NCBI GenBank assembly: GCA_020851785.1
Contig: JADZCC010000079.1
Coordinates: 30,082 to 94,081 of the forward strand
Direction of reading: 5' to 3'
DNA from: Anaerolineales bacterium
GTDB taxonomy: Bacteria; Chloroflexota; Anaerolineae; Anaerolineales; Villigracilaceae
Length of the DNA stretch: 64,000 nt
In this document: positions 40,901-49,801 of the stretch, piece after piece
How the letters are laid out: every line of letters starts with the position of its first letter
Numbering within the stretch: the stretch's first letter is position 1
Notes under the pieces: model-generated
Seen by the model: the letters and a program-made list of their open reading frames with translations, nothing else
Database searches by the model: none
Told to the model about the DNA's origin: nothing
Made by a program: the position numbers and the translations under genes

Positions 40901-41997
40901 AAAATGCCGCGACGGATGAATTCATCGGCGCGCAAGAGTTTGAAGCGCAAGATGGCATAACCAATGGTCATGGGGAGGATGACGGTGGGCAAAAACAGGT
41001 AGGGCGAAAAGCCAATACTCCTCACTGAAGCGATCATCAGCCAAATGCCAATGGGCGTAAAGGCAACGGCGCCACCCGCCAGAATGGCGCGGGACTGAAC
41101 TTTGACCACAGGCGATTGCGCGAAGACCGCGTAATAAATATTTGTGCCGATGTAAATCAAGAAGCTGACGACGATAAATAAATAAATATTCGCCCAATTG
41201 GCAATGTAGGCGGTGGGATTGTTAAAGTTATACAGGTTGGGAAGCGTCAGGCCGATTAAGACGCCCGCGACCAGCATTCCACTCCATCTTAGGTAGTGAT
41301 GTTTGGCAATGAAATCCGGTTCCTGTGGGAAAGACATCGCCAACGCGATGAGCGCGCCGCCGGTTGCGGCGCAACCAAATAACCAGAGGATGACGAATTC
41401 GTGAGACGTTGAAATATTGAAGTACAAGCCGGTAGCCAGGGCTAAAGAAGACGCAAAAACCGAAAATGCCCGCCCGGCAGATTCGTTGCGGCGCAAACCA
41501 AAAATCCAAAAGCTGATTAATAAGAAGACGGCGCTGATAAAGAGCGGAATTAGAAAATAGAGCGTAACGCTACTGGCTGGAAAGGGATGGAGCAGGATAT
41601 TTAAGTCGCGCGTTTCGCCGCTTTTAAATTTGACGGTGACGGGAATCGTATCCCCCGGCACGAAGTGATTAAATTCGATGACGCTCCGCACATCTCGATA
41701 GCTTTGGACCGGCGTGTGGTTCACCGCAATCAGTTGATCGCCGCTGGCCACTTTTTGGTTAAACGCCCAGGCGGGGTCGTCTGGGCCGGTATCGTTGAAG
41801 ATCAGGGTCTGTTCATAGAATACGCCGATAAACGGTTCTTGAATCCAACGCGCCGCAAAAAAGACGCTGATGACTACAAAACCCAACGCGGCGATTTGAT
41901 ACAACAACACGCCCCATTGCAACCCCTGCGAAAGCAAGGCTGTAAGGCGGGACAAATTCTGAACGTTCGCTCTGGTCACGCTTTGAGTGGTTGCCAT
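37984..41997 (-). CDS. Large membrane histidine kinase with PDZ-like and four GAF domains
   Basis: A 1337-residue sensor. In order: a membrane helix (about 30-50), a PDZ-like domain with GDQLIAVNHTPVQS (60-130), about eight membrane helices (140-420), four GAF domains (460-1110), a HisKA helix with FVAHELKNP (His phosphorylated) and an HATPase with NLVSNAYKYTPE, DDGLGM and GTGLGLNI. It has no receiver domain. The start at 41997 has TAAAAT (minus strand, 42010-42005) 7 nt upstream. The FIST gene follows directly. No response regulator is adjacent, so its partner is elsewhere. Confidence 0.92.
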   Translation of the reverse strand: MATTQSVTRANVQNLSRLTALLSQGLQWGVLLYQIAALGFVVISVFFAARWIQEPFIGVFYEQTLIFNDTGPDDPAWAFNQKVASGDQLIAVNHTPVQSYRDVRSVIEFNHFVPGDTIPVTVKFKSGETRDLNILLHPFPASSVTLYFLIPLFISAVFLLISFWIFGLRRNESAGRAFSVFASSLALATGLYFNISTSHEFVILWLFGCAATGGALIALAMSFPQEPDFIAKHHYLRWSGMLVAGVLIGLTLPNLYNFNNPTAYIANWANIYLFIVVSFLIYIGTNIYYAVFAQSPVVKVQSRAILAGGAVAFTPIGIWLMIASVRSIGFSPYLFLPTVILPMTIGYAILRFKLLRADEFIRRGILYSVFTVIVVLSYALFVASIGVFYGSALPNNSILVGVFIFLFVVFFEPLRAKLQTLIDTRFLRGERVLANQLDDFTHQLSSALDLNLISSIMRTTVASALNPSRIHLYTYDSINDLYYALPDEERRPTSDIRFAAPSPLVRYFHTEHLPLYLDNAVSLPAALQSEQARVALLGARLFITLPGKERPGGWLALGARLSGKPYTPADLKFLETICDQASIAMERVQTISHLERRIQEMNALTRVSQGVNVTLTFDDVLELIYAQTAQIIPTSHLHITLYEKNSDYYYYGFCVENNERIPSRENIPFTLGAGLAPEVIRKSRPLMTQDYLRECQARNVKPVLDNSYAWMGVPLNAGAESIGALSIGSRDGGTVYTRGQLELLQAIADQTAGAIVKARLLEESQQRARQLTTLNEITRQLTGTLELDPLLQNILENAVGILNSEAGSLFLVDDQTDELIFRVTVGPVATNLIGQRLPAGTGIVGRAVQTRLPVIENEEHNHNRFEGIDQQTGFVSRSLMAVPLQVKDHVIGVVEVINRRDGLPFVHDDQTLLTAFAGQAAVAIENARLYTLTDQELNARVEELSVMQRIDRELNASLEMDRAMRITLDWALRQSQAEAGLIGMMEENKLRVMSQQGLEEKNPDASEQLISITIPAMLQVLETGLPQRVSVADSKDKLYPLAHTQMVIPIRRETAVIGLLHLESVSDSLVDMSFLARLTDHAAIAISNAQLYGEVQRANVAKSDFVSFVAHELKNPMTSIKGYTELLAGGAVGQINDMQTNFLQTIKSNVERMSTLVSDLNDNSKIEAGRLRLDFKATTVAEIVDDVVRSIKRQVEEKKQTLELALPENLPTVWTDRIRAIQVLTNLVSNAYKYTPESGQIQIGAEETENHWDAEGASKVVHLWVKDDGLGMTEEDKEKIFQKFFRSDDPKARESPGTGLGLNITKSLVEMQGGKIWFDSEYRRGTTFHFTIPAAET

Positions 41998-42089
41998 ACC
42001 GCAAATTTTACTCCACATCCCTTTAAGTGGTATATGGTACTTTCATAACAAAGCCCCTAAAAGCGGTTTCTTTTCAAAACTGAAAAGAA

Positions 42090-42113
42090 AAGCCCCGGAA
42101 TATTCCGAGGCTT
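42090..42113 (-). terminator. Terminator after the phosphohexomutase gene
   Basis: AAGCC(C)CGGAATATTCCG(A)GGCTT forms a near-perfect hairpin; TTTTCTTTT follows on the minus strand. Confidence 0.8.
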
Positions 42114-42118
42114 GAAAT

Positions 42119-43567
42119 TTAGACCACCGTTTCGGCCACGGTTTGACCGTAAGCCAGCAAAGCTTTGACCATCTCTGGCGCACGGCCTTCGGCATAGACT
42201 CTCAAAACCGGCTCTGTACCGGAAGGACGAATGAGAAGCCAGGAATCGTCCGCCATGATGTATTTCACGCCGTCGCGCTGGCTGATCTCGGCCACTTTTT
42301 GGCCGCCAATTTCGGCGGGAGCCTGTTTGGTGAGGAAATCGGTCATTTCGGCTTTGGCTACCGGGCGACTCAGGCGTAAATCCACGCGCTCATATAAGGC
42401 GGGGCCCACGTCTTCCAGCAAGGTATTGACCAGTTCAATGAGCGATTTCTTCGATTCGGCAATCATCTCCACCAGCAAAAGCCCCATGATTGGGCCGTCG
42501 CCTTCGGGAATATGTCCCTTAAAAGAAATGCCGCCCGATTCTTCCCCGCCAATCAGCACGTCTTCCTTCATCATATAATCCGCAATGTGATTAAAGCCAA
42601 CCGGCGTTTCATGGAGCGTTAAGCCATAGCGCTTGGCAAGGCGGTCAATCATGCGGGTTGTCGAAACCGTCCGCACGACGGAGCCAGTCCAGCCGCGTTT
42701 TTCCACAAGATATTTTAAAGATAAAGCCATGATCTTATGCGGGTCCACAAAATTGCCGCGCTCATCCATCGCGCCAATCCGGTCGGCGTCGCCATCCGTC
42801 ACCACGCCAAAGTTGCCCAGGCCAGAACTGACGGCGGAAGATAACGCGCCGAGATTTTTGGCAATCGGTTCGGGATGAATGCCGCCAAAGCCGGGATTCA
42901 TCTCGCCGCGAATTTCGTAGATTTCGCAACCCGTTCCCTGTAAAAAGGATTTGATCACGCCGCGCCCGGACCCGTACATGGCATCCACCACGAAGCGCTG
43001 TGGGTTTTCAGCGATTAAGTCTGTGCGAATCAGCTTATGCAAATGTTCAAAATACGCGAGCAGGGGATTAAAGCGCTGAATTAAATTTAACTGGCGGGCC
43101 TTTTTGAAATCCATCAGGTTGGGGCCGCGGGCCTGCTCTTCGTTGTCGTTGATATAAACTTCCACGCGCCGGCATTGCTCCGAAAGCGCCGAGCCGCCAA
43201 ACGCGCCTTTCAACTTCACGCCGTTATAGCGCGGCGCATTATGCGAGGCGGTGATCATCACTCCGGCGATGGCGTTTTGATTTTTGACCGCGTATGAAAT
43301 GGCCGGAGTGGGCGAATCGGACTGAGCCAGGAGGACGCTAAAGCCGTTGGCGGCGAGGACGCGGGCCACTTCCCCGGCAAACCGATCGGAGAGGAAGCGC
43401 GTATCGTATCCAATGACGATTTTATTTTTATCAGTGGTGGTGGAACGATCCCAATGTTCAGAAGCAACCGCGTCTGCGATGGCCTGGGCGACGATGCGTA
43501 AATTGTCGAACGTAAAACTATCCGAGATGACAGCCCGCCAGCCGTCGGTGCCGAAGTGAATAGGCAT
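42119..43567 (-). CDS. Phosphoglucomutase/phosphomannomutase family protein
   Basis: A 482-residue alpha-D-phosphohexomutase: FGTDGWR N-terminus, MITASHNAPRYNGVK (catalytic Ser), DGDADRIGA (metal-binding) and GGEESGG and SGTEPVLRV (sugar and phosphate binding). It interconverts hexose 1- and 6-phosphates and supplies precursors for glycan synthesis. GGAG precedes ATG 43567. TASHNAP rather than TASHNP is a mild variation. Confidence 0.93.
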   Translation of the reverse strand: MPIHFGTDGWRAVISDSFTFDNLRIVAQAIADAVASEHWDRSTTTDKNKIVIGYDTRFLSDRFAGEVARVLAANGFSVLLAQSDSPTPAISYAVKNQNAIAGVMITASHNAPRYNGVKLKGAFGGSALSEQCRRVEVYINDNEEQARGPNLMDFKKARQLNLIQRFNPLLAYFEHLHKLIRTDLIAENPQRFVVDAMYGSGRGVIKSFLQGTGCEIYEIRGEMNPGFGGIHPEPIAKNLGALSSAVSSGLGNFGVVTDGDADRIGAMDERGNFVDPHKIMALSLKYLVEKRGWTGSVVRTVSTTRMIDRLAKRYGLTLHETPVGFNHIADYMMKEDVLIGGEESGGISFKGHIPEGDGPIMGLLLVEMIAESKKSLIELVNTLLEDVGPALYERVDLRLSRPVAKAEMTDFLTKQAPAEIGGQKVAEISQRDGVKYIMADDSWLLIRPSGTEPVLRVYAEGRAPEMVKALLAYGQTVAETVV

Positions 43568-43597
43568 GAATTTCTCCTTTTAAGAATTGCGTTAATT

Positions 43598-44986
43598 TTA
43601 TGGGGACGGGGTAATGCCGATGGACGGCGTAGCCGTGGGGGCAAAGTTTGGTTCCGGCGTGGAATAGGTGACGACCGATTCGAGGAGCCAGCCTTCGATG
43701 CGTTGATTGTTGCGCGTGACGAAGACGTGAATCCAGGTGACGCCGTTGACGATTTTGAAATCGGGATAAATATCCACAAACGTGCCGTTATCCAAAGTCA
43801 TCAAATATTTGCCGTTGGGGGTCTGGCGCAAGTTTGCGCCGCCGCCTTCGCTGGCGCTGATCTTCCCGCTGATGGGTTGAATCTCCAGCGTGAGGGTGAC
43901 GGTTGGCGTTTCGGAAGCGGGGAGCGTGATGGTTAAAGTTAATGGAACGGGCGTAACGGATAACGGCGTGGCCGTGTTGGTGACGGCTATGGTGGCTGTG
44001 GCGGTTGAAGTTGGCGTGGGCGATTCAATTTTTGGCGTTACGGTGAGGGTCTCCGTACGCGCCGCCCGGGTTGGGGATTGCGTCGGCGCGGGTGAATTTG
44101 TCGGGCTGGCTGGCAGGCTGGGGGTTAAAGCTGGAAGCGTGGAGGTTGGCAAATTGGTCGGGGTGAATTGCGTCGCAGTCGGCGGGGCGCTCGAAGCGCG
44201 GCCGGGGTTCATCAAAAAGATGAGGATTGCGGCAAAAGTCGCCAGAGCTACGCCGCTAAAGGCATATCCTTTGGCGGTGGGGCGCAAACGCATGACGAAC
44301 AGGGTGAGCAAACCTAACAGGCTGGCCAAGGCCAAATGGACAATGGCCACAAAAAGCCCACGCGGCCAAACGCCGGGCAGGCCGGCGCCCAACCCAAAGC
44401 CCGCCGCGCTGACCGGCAGAAAAAACGAATAGGCGATGATGACGCTGGGCAAAAACGGTTTGTTCTCGGAGCGGATGAACGAAGCGACGAGCGTGACCGC
44501 GCCGATGGCCAAGACCACCAACTCTGGAAGCCAGAGCCAGGTGTGGGCGTAGAGGTTGGTTTGCGTGTAGGGCGGAAAGAAGCGGATGCAAAAACCGGTC
44601 GCCACTCCCCCAATGAAGACGAGGATGGCGCTGATCAGCAGAGCCATGCTGGTTTCAAACAGGAAACGCGCCGAGCCGGTGAGGATGGCCAATAAAAAGC
44701 CAACCCAGGGAAGCATGAGCGGCGTGAGTAAGATTCCCAAGAGGAGTACGGCTTGCGAATCGAGGAGGAAGCCCAACCCCATGATGGCGCCGCAAGCCAA
44801 AGCAAATACAAACAACTCAACGGAAGGAAAGGCGCGCTTGGCGAGTTCATGAATGAATTCGGCCTGCCCGGCCTGGTCGGTGGGAAGCATCGAACGGCGC
44901 GTGGGCCGTCTGCGTCGCGGGCGCGGTTGCTCCGCTTCTGGTTGCGGCTCTGCGTGAGGAGTCGGCGGTTCTTCGGGGAAAGACAT
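43598..44986 (-). CDS. DUF389-like membrane protein fused to an SH3b domain
   Basis: A 462-residue protein. The N-terminal half has a charged Pro-rich start and about seven membrane helices resembling DUF389 (GIL..P..L..... at residues 80-100). A Thr/Pro/Ser-rich linker of about 130 residues follows, then a C-terminal SH3b domain with GGGANLRQTPNGK and GVTWIHV. The start at 44986 follows a strong promoter so closely that the mRNA has almost no leader; a TTG upstream is rejected. The fusion suggests a membrane protein that displays a ligand-binding domain outside. Confidence 0.7.
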   Translation of the reverse strand: MSFPEEPPTPHAEPQPEAEQPRPRRRRPTRRSMLPTDQAGQAEFIHELAKRAFPSVELFVFALACGAIMGLGFLLDSQAVLLLGILLTPLMLPWVGFLLAILTGSARFLFETSMALLISAILVFIGGVATGFCIRFFPPYTQTNLYAHTWLWLPELVVLAIGAVTLVASFIRSENKPFLPSVIIAYSFFLPVSAAGFGLGAGLPGVWPRGLFVAIVHLALASLLGLLTLFVMRLRPTAKGYAFSGVALATFAAILIFLMNPGRASSAPPTATQFTPTNLPTSTLPALTPSLPASPTNSPAPTQSPTRAARTETLTVTPKIESPTPTSTATATIAVTNTATPLSVTPVPLTLTITLPASETPTVTLTLEIQPISGKISASEGGGANLRQTPNGKYLMTLDNGTFVDIYPDFKIVNGVTWIHVFVTRNNQRIEGWLLESVVTYSTPEPNFAPTATPSIGITPSP

Positions 44987-44994
44987 AAGCGACA

Positions 44995-45023
44995 ATTATA
45001 CAGGCGAAAGAAAGACTTAACAA
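44995..45023 (-). promoter_or_regulatory. Promoter of the DUF389-SH3b gene, near-leaderless
   Basis: TTGTTA (45023-45018), 17-bp spacer, TATAAT (45000-44995), then 8 nt to the ATG at 44986. The mRNA would start 1-3 nt before the codon. Confidence 0.8.
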
Positions 45024-45076
45024 GCGCCAAACACAAACAACGCTATGATAATATAGCCGGATGTTCAAGGAAAACA

Positions 45077-46630
45077 ATGGCAAAAATATGGCTTTTTATT
45101 AAACGACATTGGGGAATCACCACGCTCGCATTGATCTTCTGTCTCTGGGCGCTGGCGTTTATCAAGCGCTCCTCTTATATCGCCTCGGATGGAAAATGGT
45201 ATTTCACGCTCTTTGACGACGCGCTGATTTCCATGCGTTACGCCTGGAATTTGGCGCACGGTCAGGGATTGGTTTGGAATGCAGGCGAATACATCGAAGG
45301 TTACACTAATTTATTGATGACTCTGCTGATGGCCGCATTCTCTTTTCTGATTGACGAAAAAAGGTACGCTGTCCTCGCGGTGCAGTTGACCGGCATCTTC
45401 TTTAACTTAGGCGCGGCTTTTTTTAGTTTACAAATTTTCAAAACGTTCAAAGCCAAATTTTCGACAGGGTCCATTTTATTTGCGGCCATCCTGCTCTATT
45501 ACCCGCTCAACTATTGGTCGCTCCTCGGCATGGAAACCGGCCTGCTGGCCGCGTTACTCGGCGCGGGCGTTTGGGCGTCCATGTTATATGTGGAGACTCC
45601 GCGCAACGCGTATTTATTTTGGATGACGCTCTGCTTTGGGTTGGCCTACCTCACGCGCAACGATTCGATTCTCTTCGCCGCCTTGAGTTTTTTATATTTG
45701 ACGCAAACCCTGCAAAAGAATCTACGCTCCTTTTTCGCCGCAGGCCTGACCTTGAGCCTGTTCCCGCTGGGACAGAGTCTCTTCCGCCTTTACTATTACG
45801 GCCAAATTTTGCCGAACACGTACACGCTCAAATTAACCGGCCTGGCGCTGACGGAAAGGCTCGCCAATGGCTGGGGCTTCGTCCAACCTTTTTTACGCGA
45901 ATCAAGCTGGGTCTTGGCGGTCGCCGCGTTGGGCTTGCTCATTTGGCCCGCCAGACAAAAATTTTATCTCTTTGGTTTTTTTCTCATTTCCTTCGTTTAT
46001 CAAATCTACGTGGGCGGCGACCCGTGGACGTATTGGCGCATCCTCGCGCCGACCATGCCCTTTATGCTGATTCTCTTTCTGCAAACCGGCGTTGAAAGCT
46101 TAAACAAATTTCCCAAAACGCTTCATGTAACCGGTCTGCTCCTGCTCGCCGCTCTGGGGCTGAATCAAATGGACGCGCGCTTCTTCAAACAAATCACCTT
46201 GCAAGACCTGCCCTTCGACGCCGAAGCCGGGCACAGTCACATTGAAACGGCCATCGCGATTAACGAAGTGACCACTCCGCAGGCCACCCTCGGCGTATTT
46301 TGGGCCGGGGCTTTGCCTTATTACGCCGACCGCACCGCGCTGGATTTTCTCGGCAAATCTGACGCCTACATCGCCCGCCTCACGCCCGATACGTCCGGCG
46401 CCATCGCCTGGGATGGCATGGACAGCGTTCCCGGCCACAATAAATATGATTTGACCTATTCGATTCAAACCCTGCTCCCCACCTATGTGGATGATTTGAA
46501 ATGGGGGCAACAGGATTTAAGCGCCTGGGGCGAAGCGCATTACGTGCGGGTAAAATATAAAAAAACGTGGCTGTATCTACTCAAAGATTCGCCCTTCGTG
46601 TACTGGGATCAATTAGATTTTGAACCATGA
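45077..46630 (+). CDS. GT-C-type membrane glycosyltransferase
   Basis: A 517-residue membrane protein with about ten helices. The first large outer loop has DDALISMRYAWNLAHGQGL and EGYTN, a motif of GT-C arabinofuranosyl/mannosyl transferases such as AftB, where the Asp pair is catalytic. Probably uses a polyprenyl-phosphate sugar and acts at the outer membrane face. The start at 45077 has AAGGA upstream; earlier in-frame codons lie inside the divergent gene. Overlaps the next gene by ATGA. Confidence 0.82.
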   Translation: MAKIWLFIKRHWGITTLALIFCLWALAFIKRSSYIASDGKWYFTLFDDALISMRYAWNLAHGQGLVWNAGEYIEGYTNLLMTLLMAAFSFLIDEKRYAVLAVQLTGIFFNLGAAFFSLQIFKTFKAKFSTGSILFAAILLYYPLNYWSLLGMETGLLAALLGAGVWASMLYVETPRNAYLFWMTLCFGLAYLTRNDSILFAALSFLYLTQTLQKNLRSFFAAGLTLSLFPLGQSLFRLYYYGQILPNTYTLKLTGLALTERLANGWGFVQPFLRESSWVLAVAALGLLIWPARQKFYLFGFFLISFVYQIYVGGDPWTYWRILAPTMPFMLILFLQTGVESLNKFPKTLHVTGLLLLAALGLNQMDARFFKQITLQDLPFDAEAGHSHIETAIAINEVTTPQATLGVFWAGALPYYADRTALDFLGKSDAYIARLTPDTSGAIAWDGMDSVPGHNKYDLTYSIQTLLPTYVDDLKWGQQDLSAWGEAHYVRVKYKKTWLYLLKDSPFVYWDQLDFEP

Positions 46631-48537
46631 CCAACAACCTGACGTTTTCTCTTAATCGCATCTCATATTTTTTCTGGCAGTTTATCAAACTGGGCGTGGC
46701 GGCCCTTGCTCTGACTTATGTGTTCACGCACGCCACGGCCGGGCGACTCGGCGCATTGGGGCTGGCCCTGCGCGTGGATTTATGGCCCATCGTGCCAATC
46801 GGCGCGTTGTTAATTTACGGCGCATTTCGCATTCCGGGGCGGCTTGGCGAATTACTGGCTTTCGTTTTTACGCTCCTCTTGTTTGCCCTGCCATTGGTTG
46901 GGCTTTGGGCGTATGGCGGCACGCAAACTTCCGTCATCAGCGGGTTGATTCAAGTCAACGATGCGCGCGGGTATTATGCCAACGCATTGTCATTAATTAA
47001 TGGAGAGAGCTTTTCATATTTCTCTTCAAGGCGGCCTTTGTTTCCAAGTTTTCTCGCCTTTTTACTGGTCCTCACCCACGTCAATTTAATGGCCACGCTG
47101 GCCATCTTATCCGTAATTACCGGGCTAGCTTGTTATTTCCTAACCCGCGAATTCCAGCGAACTCACGGCACAGAAACCGCCGTCTTCTTATTAATGCTGG
47201 TCTTCCTTTACTATCGCCTGCACAGCGGAATTACCATGTCGGAAAACTTCGGCATTGCGCTTGGCTCACTGGGTTTCTTAATCCTCTGGCGCGGAACCGC
47301 CCACAAAAACCTGACGCTCCTCAGTTTCGGAATTTATACCACCACGCTGGCGCTCAACGCGCGCGCCGGAGCCTTCCTAATCCTCCCGTTGTTGGTAATT
47401 TTTACAGGCTGGCTGTTTCGCGCATCCAAAAAAGAATTATGGAAAGGCATTGTCCTTTCATCGCTTGCAATTGTTTTAGGCTTCGCCTCCGGCCTGCTGT
47501 TGGGGCGCATCATCGGCCGCCCGGGTTCAATCCCTTTTGCCAATTTCTCGTTTTCGTTATACAGCCTTGCGGCGGGTGGAAAATCCTGGGCGTACATCGC
47601 CGAGGTTCACCCGGAAGTCTTAACCCTTAAAGACCCGGAATTAACTCGACGGGTATTTCAATGGTCGTTTGAATTAATGCGCGAGAAACCGTTTCAAATC
47701 GTTGAAGGCGCGCTCTTTTTTTGGAAAGCCATTTTTACGGATACGCTCTATAACGTTTTCGCCTTTGTGGCCAAAGAGAACTGGGTCATTCATCCGGCAA
47801 TCAAATGGGCGTTGTATCTCCTGAGCCTGCTCGGAATCTACGCCTGCTTCAAAGCCCGAAAAGCGCCAACTCACTTGCTGGTTCTGATTTGTATTTTAGG
47901 CGTCTTCCTTTCCATTCCGCTGGCTCCCCCCACCGATTCGTTTCGTATGCGTCCGTATGCGGCCAGCATGGCCATCATCAACTTGCTCCCCGCGCTGGGG
48001 TTCGGGTATTTCATCCAAAAAATAAAATTGATTTCATACCCTGCGCCAACTTCAGAGCAGTTTTCCCTGCAAGCCCCCATCTACTTTAACGTAGCGCTGA
48101 TTTGCTTCATGCTCGTTCCATCCATTCTGATTAAATATGCCGCTCATCCGCCCATCCTTACGCCGCAAGCCTGCGCTTCCAATTCCCAACCCATTGCCAT
48201 TTATTTTGCCCAGGGTTCCTACATTAATGTCTTAAAGAATAAGTCGGAATTTACGGACGGCGCGCCCAACTTTCATATTTACATCTTTCAAAGGAACGCG
48301 CACGGGCTGGAGAATGCGCATTTAATCAGTTGGCTGGAAACCATTCGCCCGGCCACCACCATGCTCATATCCGTAGACCTGCTCAACCAGCGCGGCCTTT
48401 GGATCCTCTTCCCCACCGAACTTCTGCCAAAAGAAAACGGCTACGTTCAATTTTGCGGGCGCTTTGAAACCGACCCCAACCTTGCCAACTATGCAATCTT
48501 TTACGCGGATGAAGTCATCCCCATCCTCACGAAATAA
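46627..48537 (+). CDS. Large membrane protein, GT-C-like
   Basis: A 636-residue protein with about twelve membrane segments and a C-terminal soluble region. An outer loop has NDARGYYANALSLINGE after the second group of helices, matching the acidic position of GT-C enzymes. Overlaps the preceding gene by 4 bp (ATGA) and so is co-translated. Together they could extend a cell-surface glycan, but the substrate is unknown. Confidence 0.75.
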   Translation: MTNNLTFSLNRISYFFWQFIKLGVAALALTYVFTHATAGRLGALGLALRVDLWPIVPIGALLIYGAFRIPGRLGELLAFVFTLLLFALPLVGLWAYGGTQTSVISGLIQVNDARGYYANALSLINGESFSYFSSRRPLFPSFLAFLLVLTHVNLMATLAILSVITGLACYFLTREFQRTHGTETAVFLLMLVFLYYRLHSGITMSENFGIALGSLGFLILWRGTAHKNLTLLSFGIYTTTLALNARAGAFLILPLLVIFTGWLFRASKKELWKGIVLSSLAIVLGFASGLLLGRIIGRPGSIPFANFSFSLYSLAAGGKSWAYIAEVHPEVLTLKDPELTRRVFQWSFELMREKPFQIVEGALFFWKAIFTDTLYNVFAFVAKENWVIHPAIKWALYLLSLLGIYACFKARKAPTHLLVLICILGVFLSIPLAPPTDSFRMRPYAASMAIINLLPALGFGYFIQKIKLISYPAPTSEQFSLQAPIYFNVALICFMLVPSILIKYAAHPPILTPQACASNSQPIAIYFAQGSYINVLKNKSEFTDGAPNFHIYIFQRNAHGLENAHLISWLETIRPATTMLISVDLLNQRGLWILFPTELLPKENGYVQFCGRFETDPNLANYAIFYADEVIPILTK

Positions 48538-48555
48538 ACGCGCACAATAAAAAAG

Positions 48556-48582
48556 AAACGGCGAGTTTCCTCGCCGTTTTTT
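48556..48582. terminator. Bidirectional terminator
   Basis: AACGGCGAG (48557-48565), loop TTTC, CTCGCCGTT (48570-48578), then T6. It serves the membrane protein gene and the convergent deacetylase gene. Confidence 0.88.
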
Positions 48583-48584
48583 GT

Positions 48585-49310
48585 TTACTTCGTCCACATT
48601 CTCAGCCCATGATTTTCCTGCACGTACTGGGCCAGTTTCTGATGAGTCGCTTCCACGGTTTTGAATAACATGCTCATTTGAGAAGTGTAGGCCAAAACCG
48701 CATCCTGCCACAAGCGGACGCCGGTTTCGCTGACCGCATGAACTGTTTCCTTCATCCCGGCCCGGTTCGGGTCTAAATGCTCAGGGTGGTTGAAGAGATA
48801 CGGGATGTCGGCCACGTAATGTAACGGGCGACCCAACGATTCGGCGGCCTGCCGGACGACGACATGGTCAACGTGTTTGCCAATGCTAAATTGGCAGATC
48901 ACTTGATCGTCGGGTTGGAGGCGGGCGCGTAGCGCTTCTGCAATTTCAGCGGCGTAATCGGCGTCTTCGGGGCGGGGTTCGCCTCGTAAGGCTTCATCAT
49001 AAAGCCATGCGCCGTTTTTATCGCGCCGATAAATGCAATCTAAAAAGTCCAGATACACGGGCTGTGCGCCAAGGATTTCTGCGGCGCGGCGATCTTCCGC
49101 TTTACGCACGCGCTCCACTTCGGCCGAAGTGGTCAAATCCCATGAGTCGTGAATTGATTTGGCAAATTTGGAAAGTTCGCTAAATGGCGGCTGTCCGCAC
49201 ATCAGCGTCCACATTTCCACCGTGTGACCGGCCTGGGTTTGATCGTAAATCCATCCGCCGGCGGAGAGCGCGGCATCGTCAAGGTGTGGGGAAAGGTAAA
49301 TCCATCGCAT
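48585..49310 (-). CDS. PIG-L/LmbE-family deacetylase
   Basis: A 241-residue deacetylase with SPHLDDAALSAGG at the N-terminus (zinc ligands His and Asp-Asp) and HVDHVVVRQAA (third zinc ligand). The family removes acetyl groups from GlcNAc-linked substrates. The sugar here cannot be named. No helix for membrane anchoring. TAAAAA lies 6 nt before the ATG. Confidence 0.9.
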   Translation of the reverse strand: MRWIYLSPHLDDAALSAGGWIYDQTQAGHTVEMWTLMCGQPPFSELSKFAKSIHDSWDLTTSAEVERVRKAEDRRAAEILGAQPVYLDFLDCIYRRDKNGAWLYDEALRGEPRPEDADYAAEIAEALRARLQPDDQVICQFSIGKHVDHVVVRQAAESLGRPLHYVADIPYLFNHPEHLDPNRAGMKETVHAVSETGVRLWQDAVLAYTSQMSMLFKTVEATHQKLAQYVQENHGLRMWTK

Positions 49311-49384
49311 GGCGCATTTTTACCACAAAATGGCAATGCCCAACGGGGCGAATCCGTGTACACTATTTATAAACTGGAGGCGCC

Positions 49385-49762
49385 ATGCAGGAACGGAGAA
49401 AGCAAGAGCGAAAGAGTTTGATGTCTTACACGCAGGTGTTTGATTTGTACGGCGGAATCTTGCTCGGACACCTTGCAGATTTGAACCTGCTGGGCGCGAT
49501 GGTGATCAGCGACAGAGAACTGGCCATCTCCACTGAACTGACCCTGGCGATTGAATTGCCCGAACTGCCCGGCGTGACCACCCTGCGAATGACCATTCCG
49601 GCACGCGTGGCCTGGAGCCAGCCAGATTTAAGCCCGCAATATTTCAACCTGGGGTTTGAGTTTAAGGAAGTTACCGATTTTCAGGCGAAGATCATCCAAG
49701 CCATTATTGACAACTATCAGTTCCGCCGCGACTCGCCCAATTACAACATCCGCCCCGCTTAA
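49385..49762 (+). CDS. PilZ-domain protein
   Basis: A 125-residue PilZ: RRKQER in the first ten residues (RxxxR) and DLNLLGAMV (D/N-x-S/A-x-x-G) form the c-di-GMP site, followed by the beta-barrel with IPARVAW and FNLGFEF. The second motif has Asn-Leu instead of Ser, which may weaken binding. A candidate effector of the diguanylate cyclase at 28.3 kb. Confidence 0.83.
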   Translation: MQERRKQERKSLMSYTQVFDLYGGILLGHLADLNLLGAMVISDRELAISTELTLAIELPELPGVTTLRMTIPARVAWSQPDLSPQYFNLGFEFKEVTDFQAKIIQAIIDNYQFRRDSPNYNIRPA

Positions 49763-49801
49763 ATCAATTCCAGAACGGCTGAGATAATTTATAATCTCAG
49801 T

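Noticed and set aside
44753..45076. N-terminal extension of the GT-C enzyme
   Set aside because: It runs antisense through the DUF389-SH3b gene; ATG 45077 has AAGGA and the first helix follows it.
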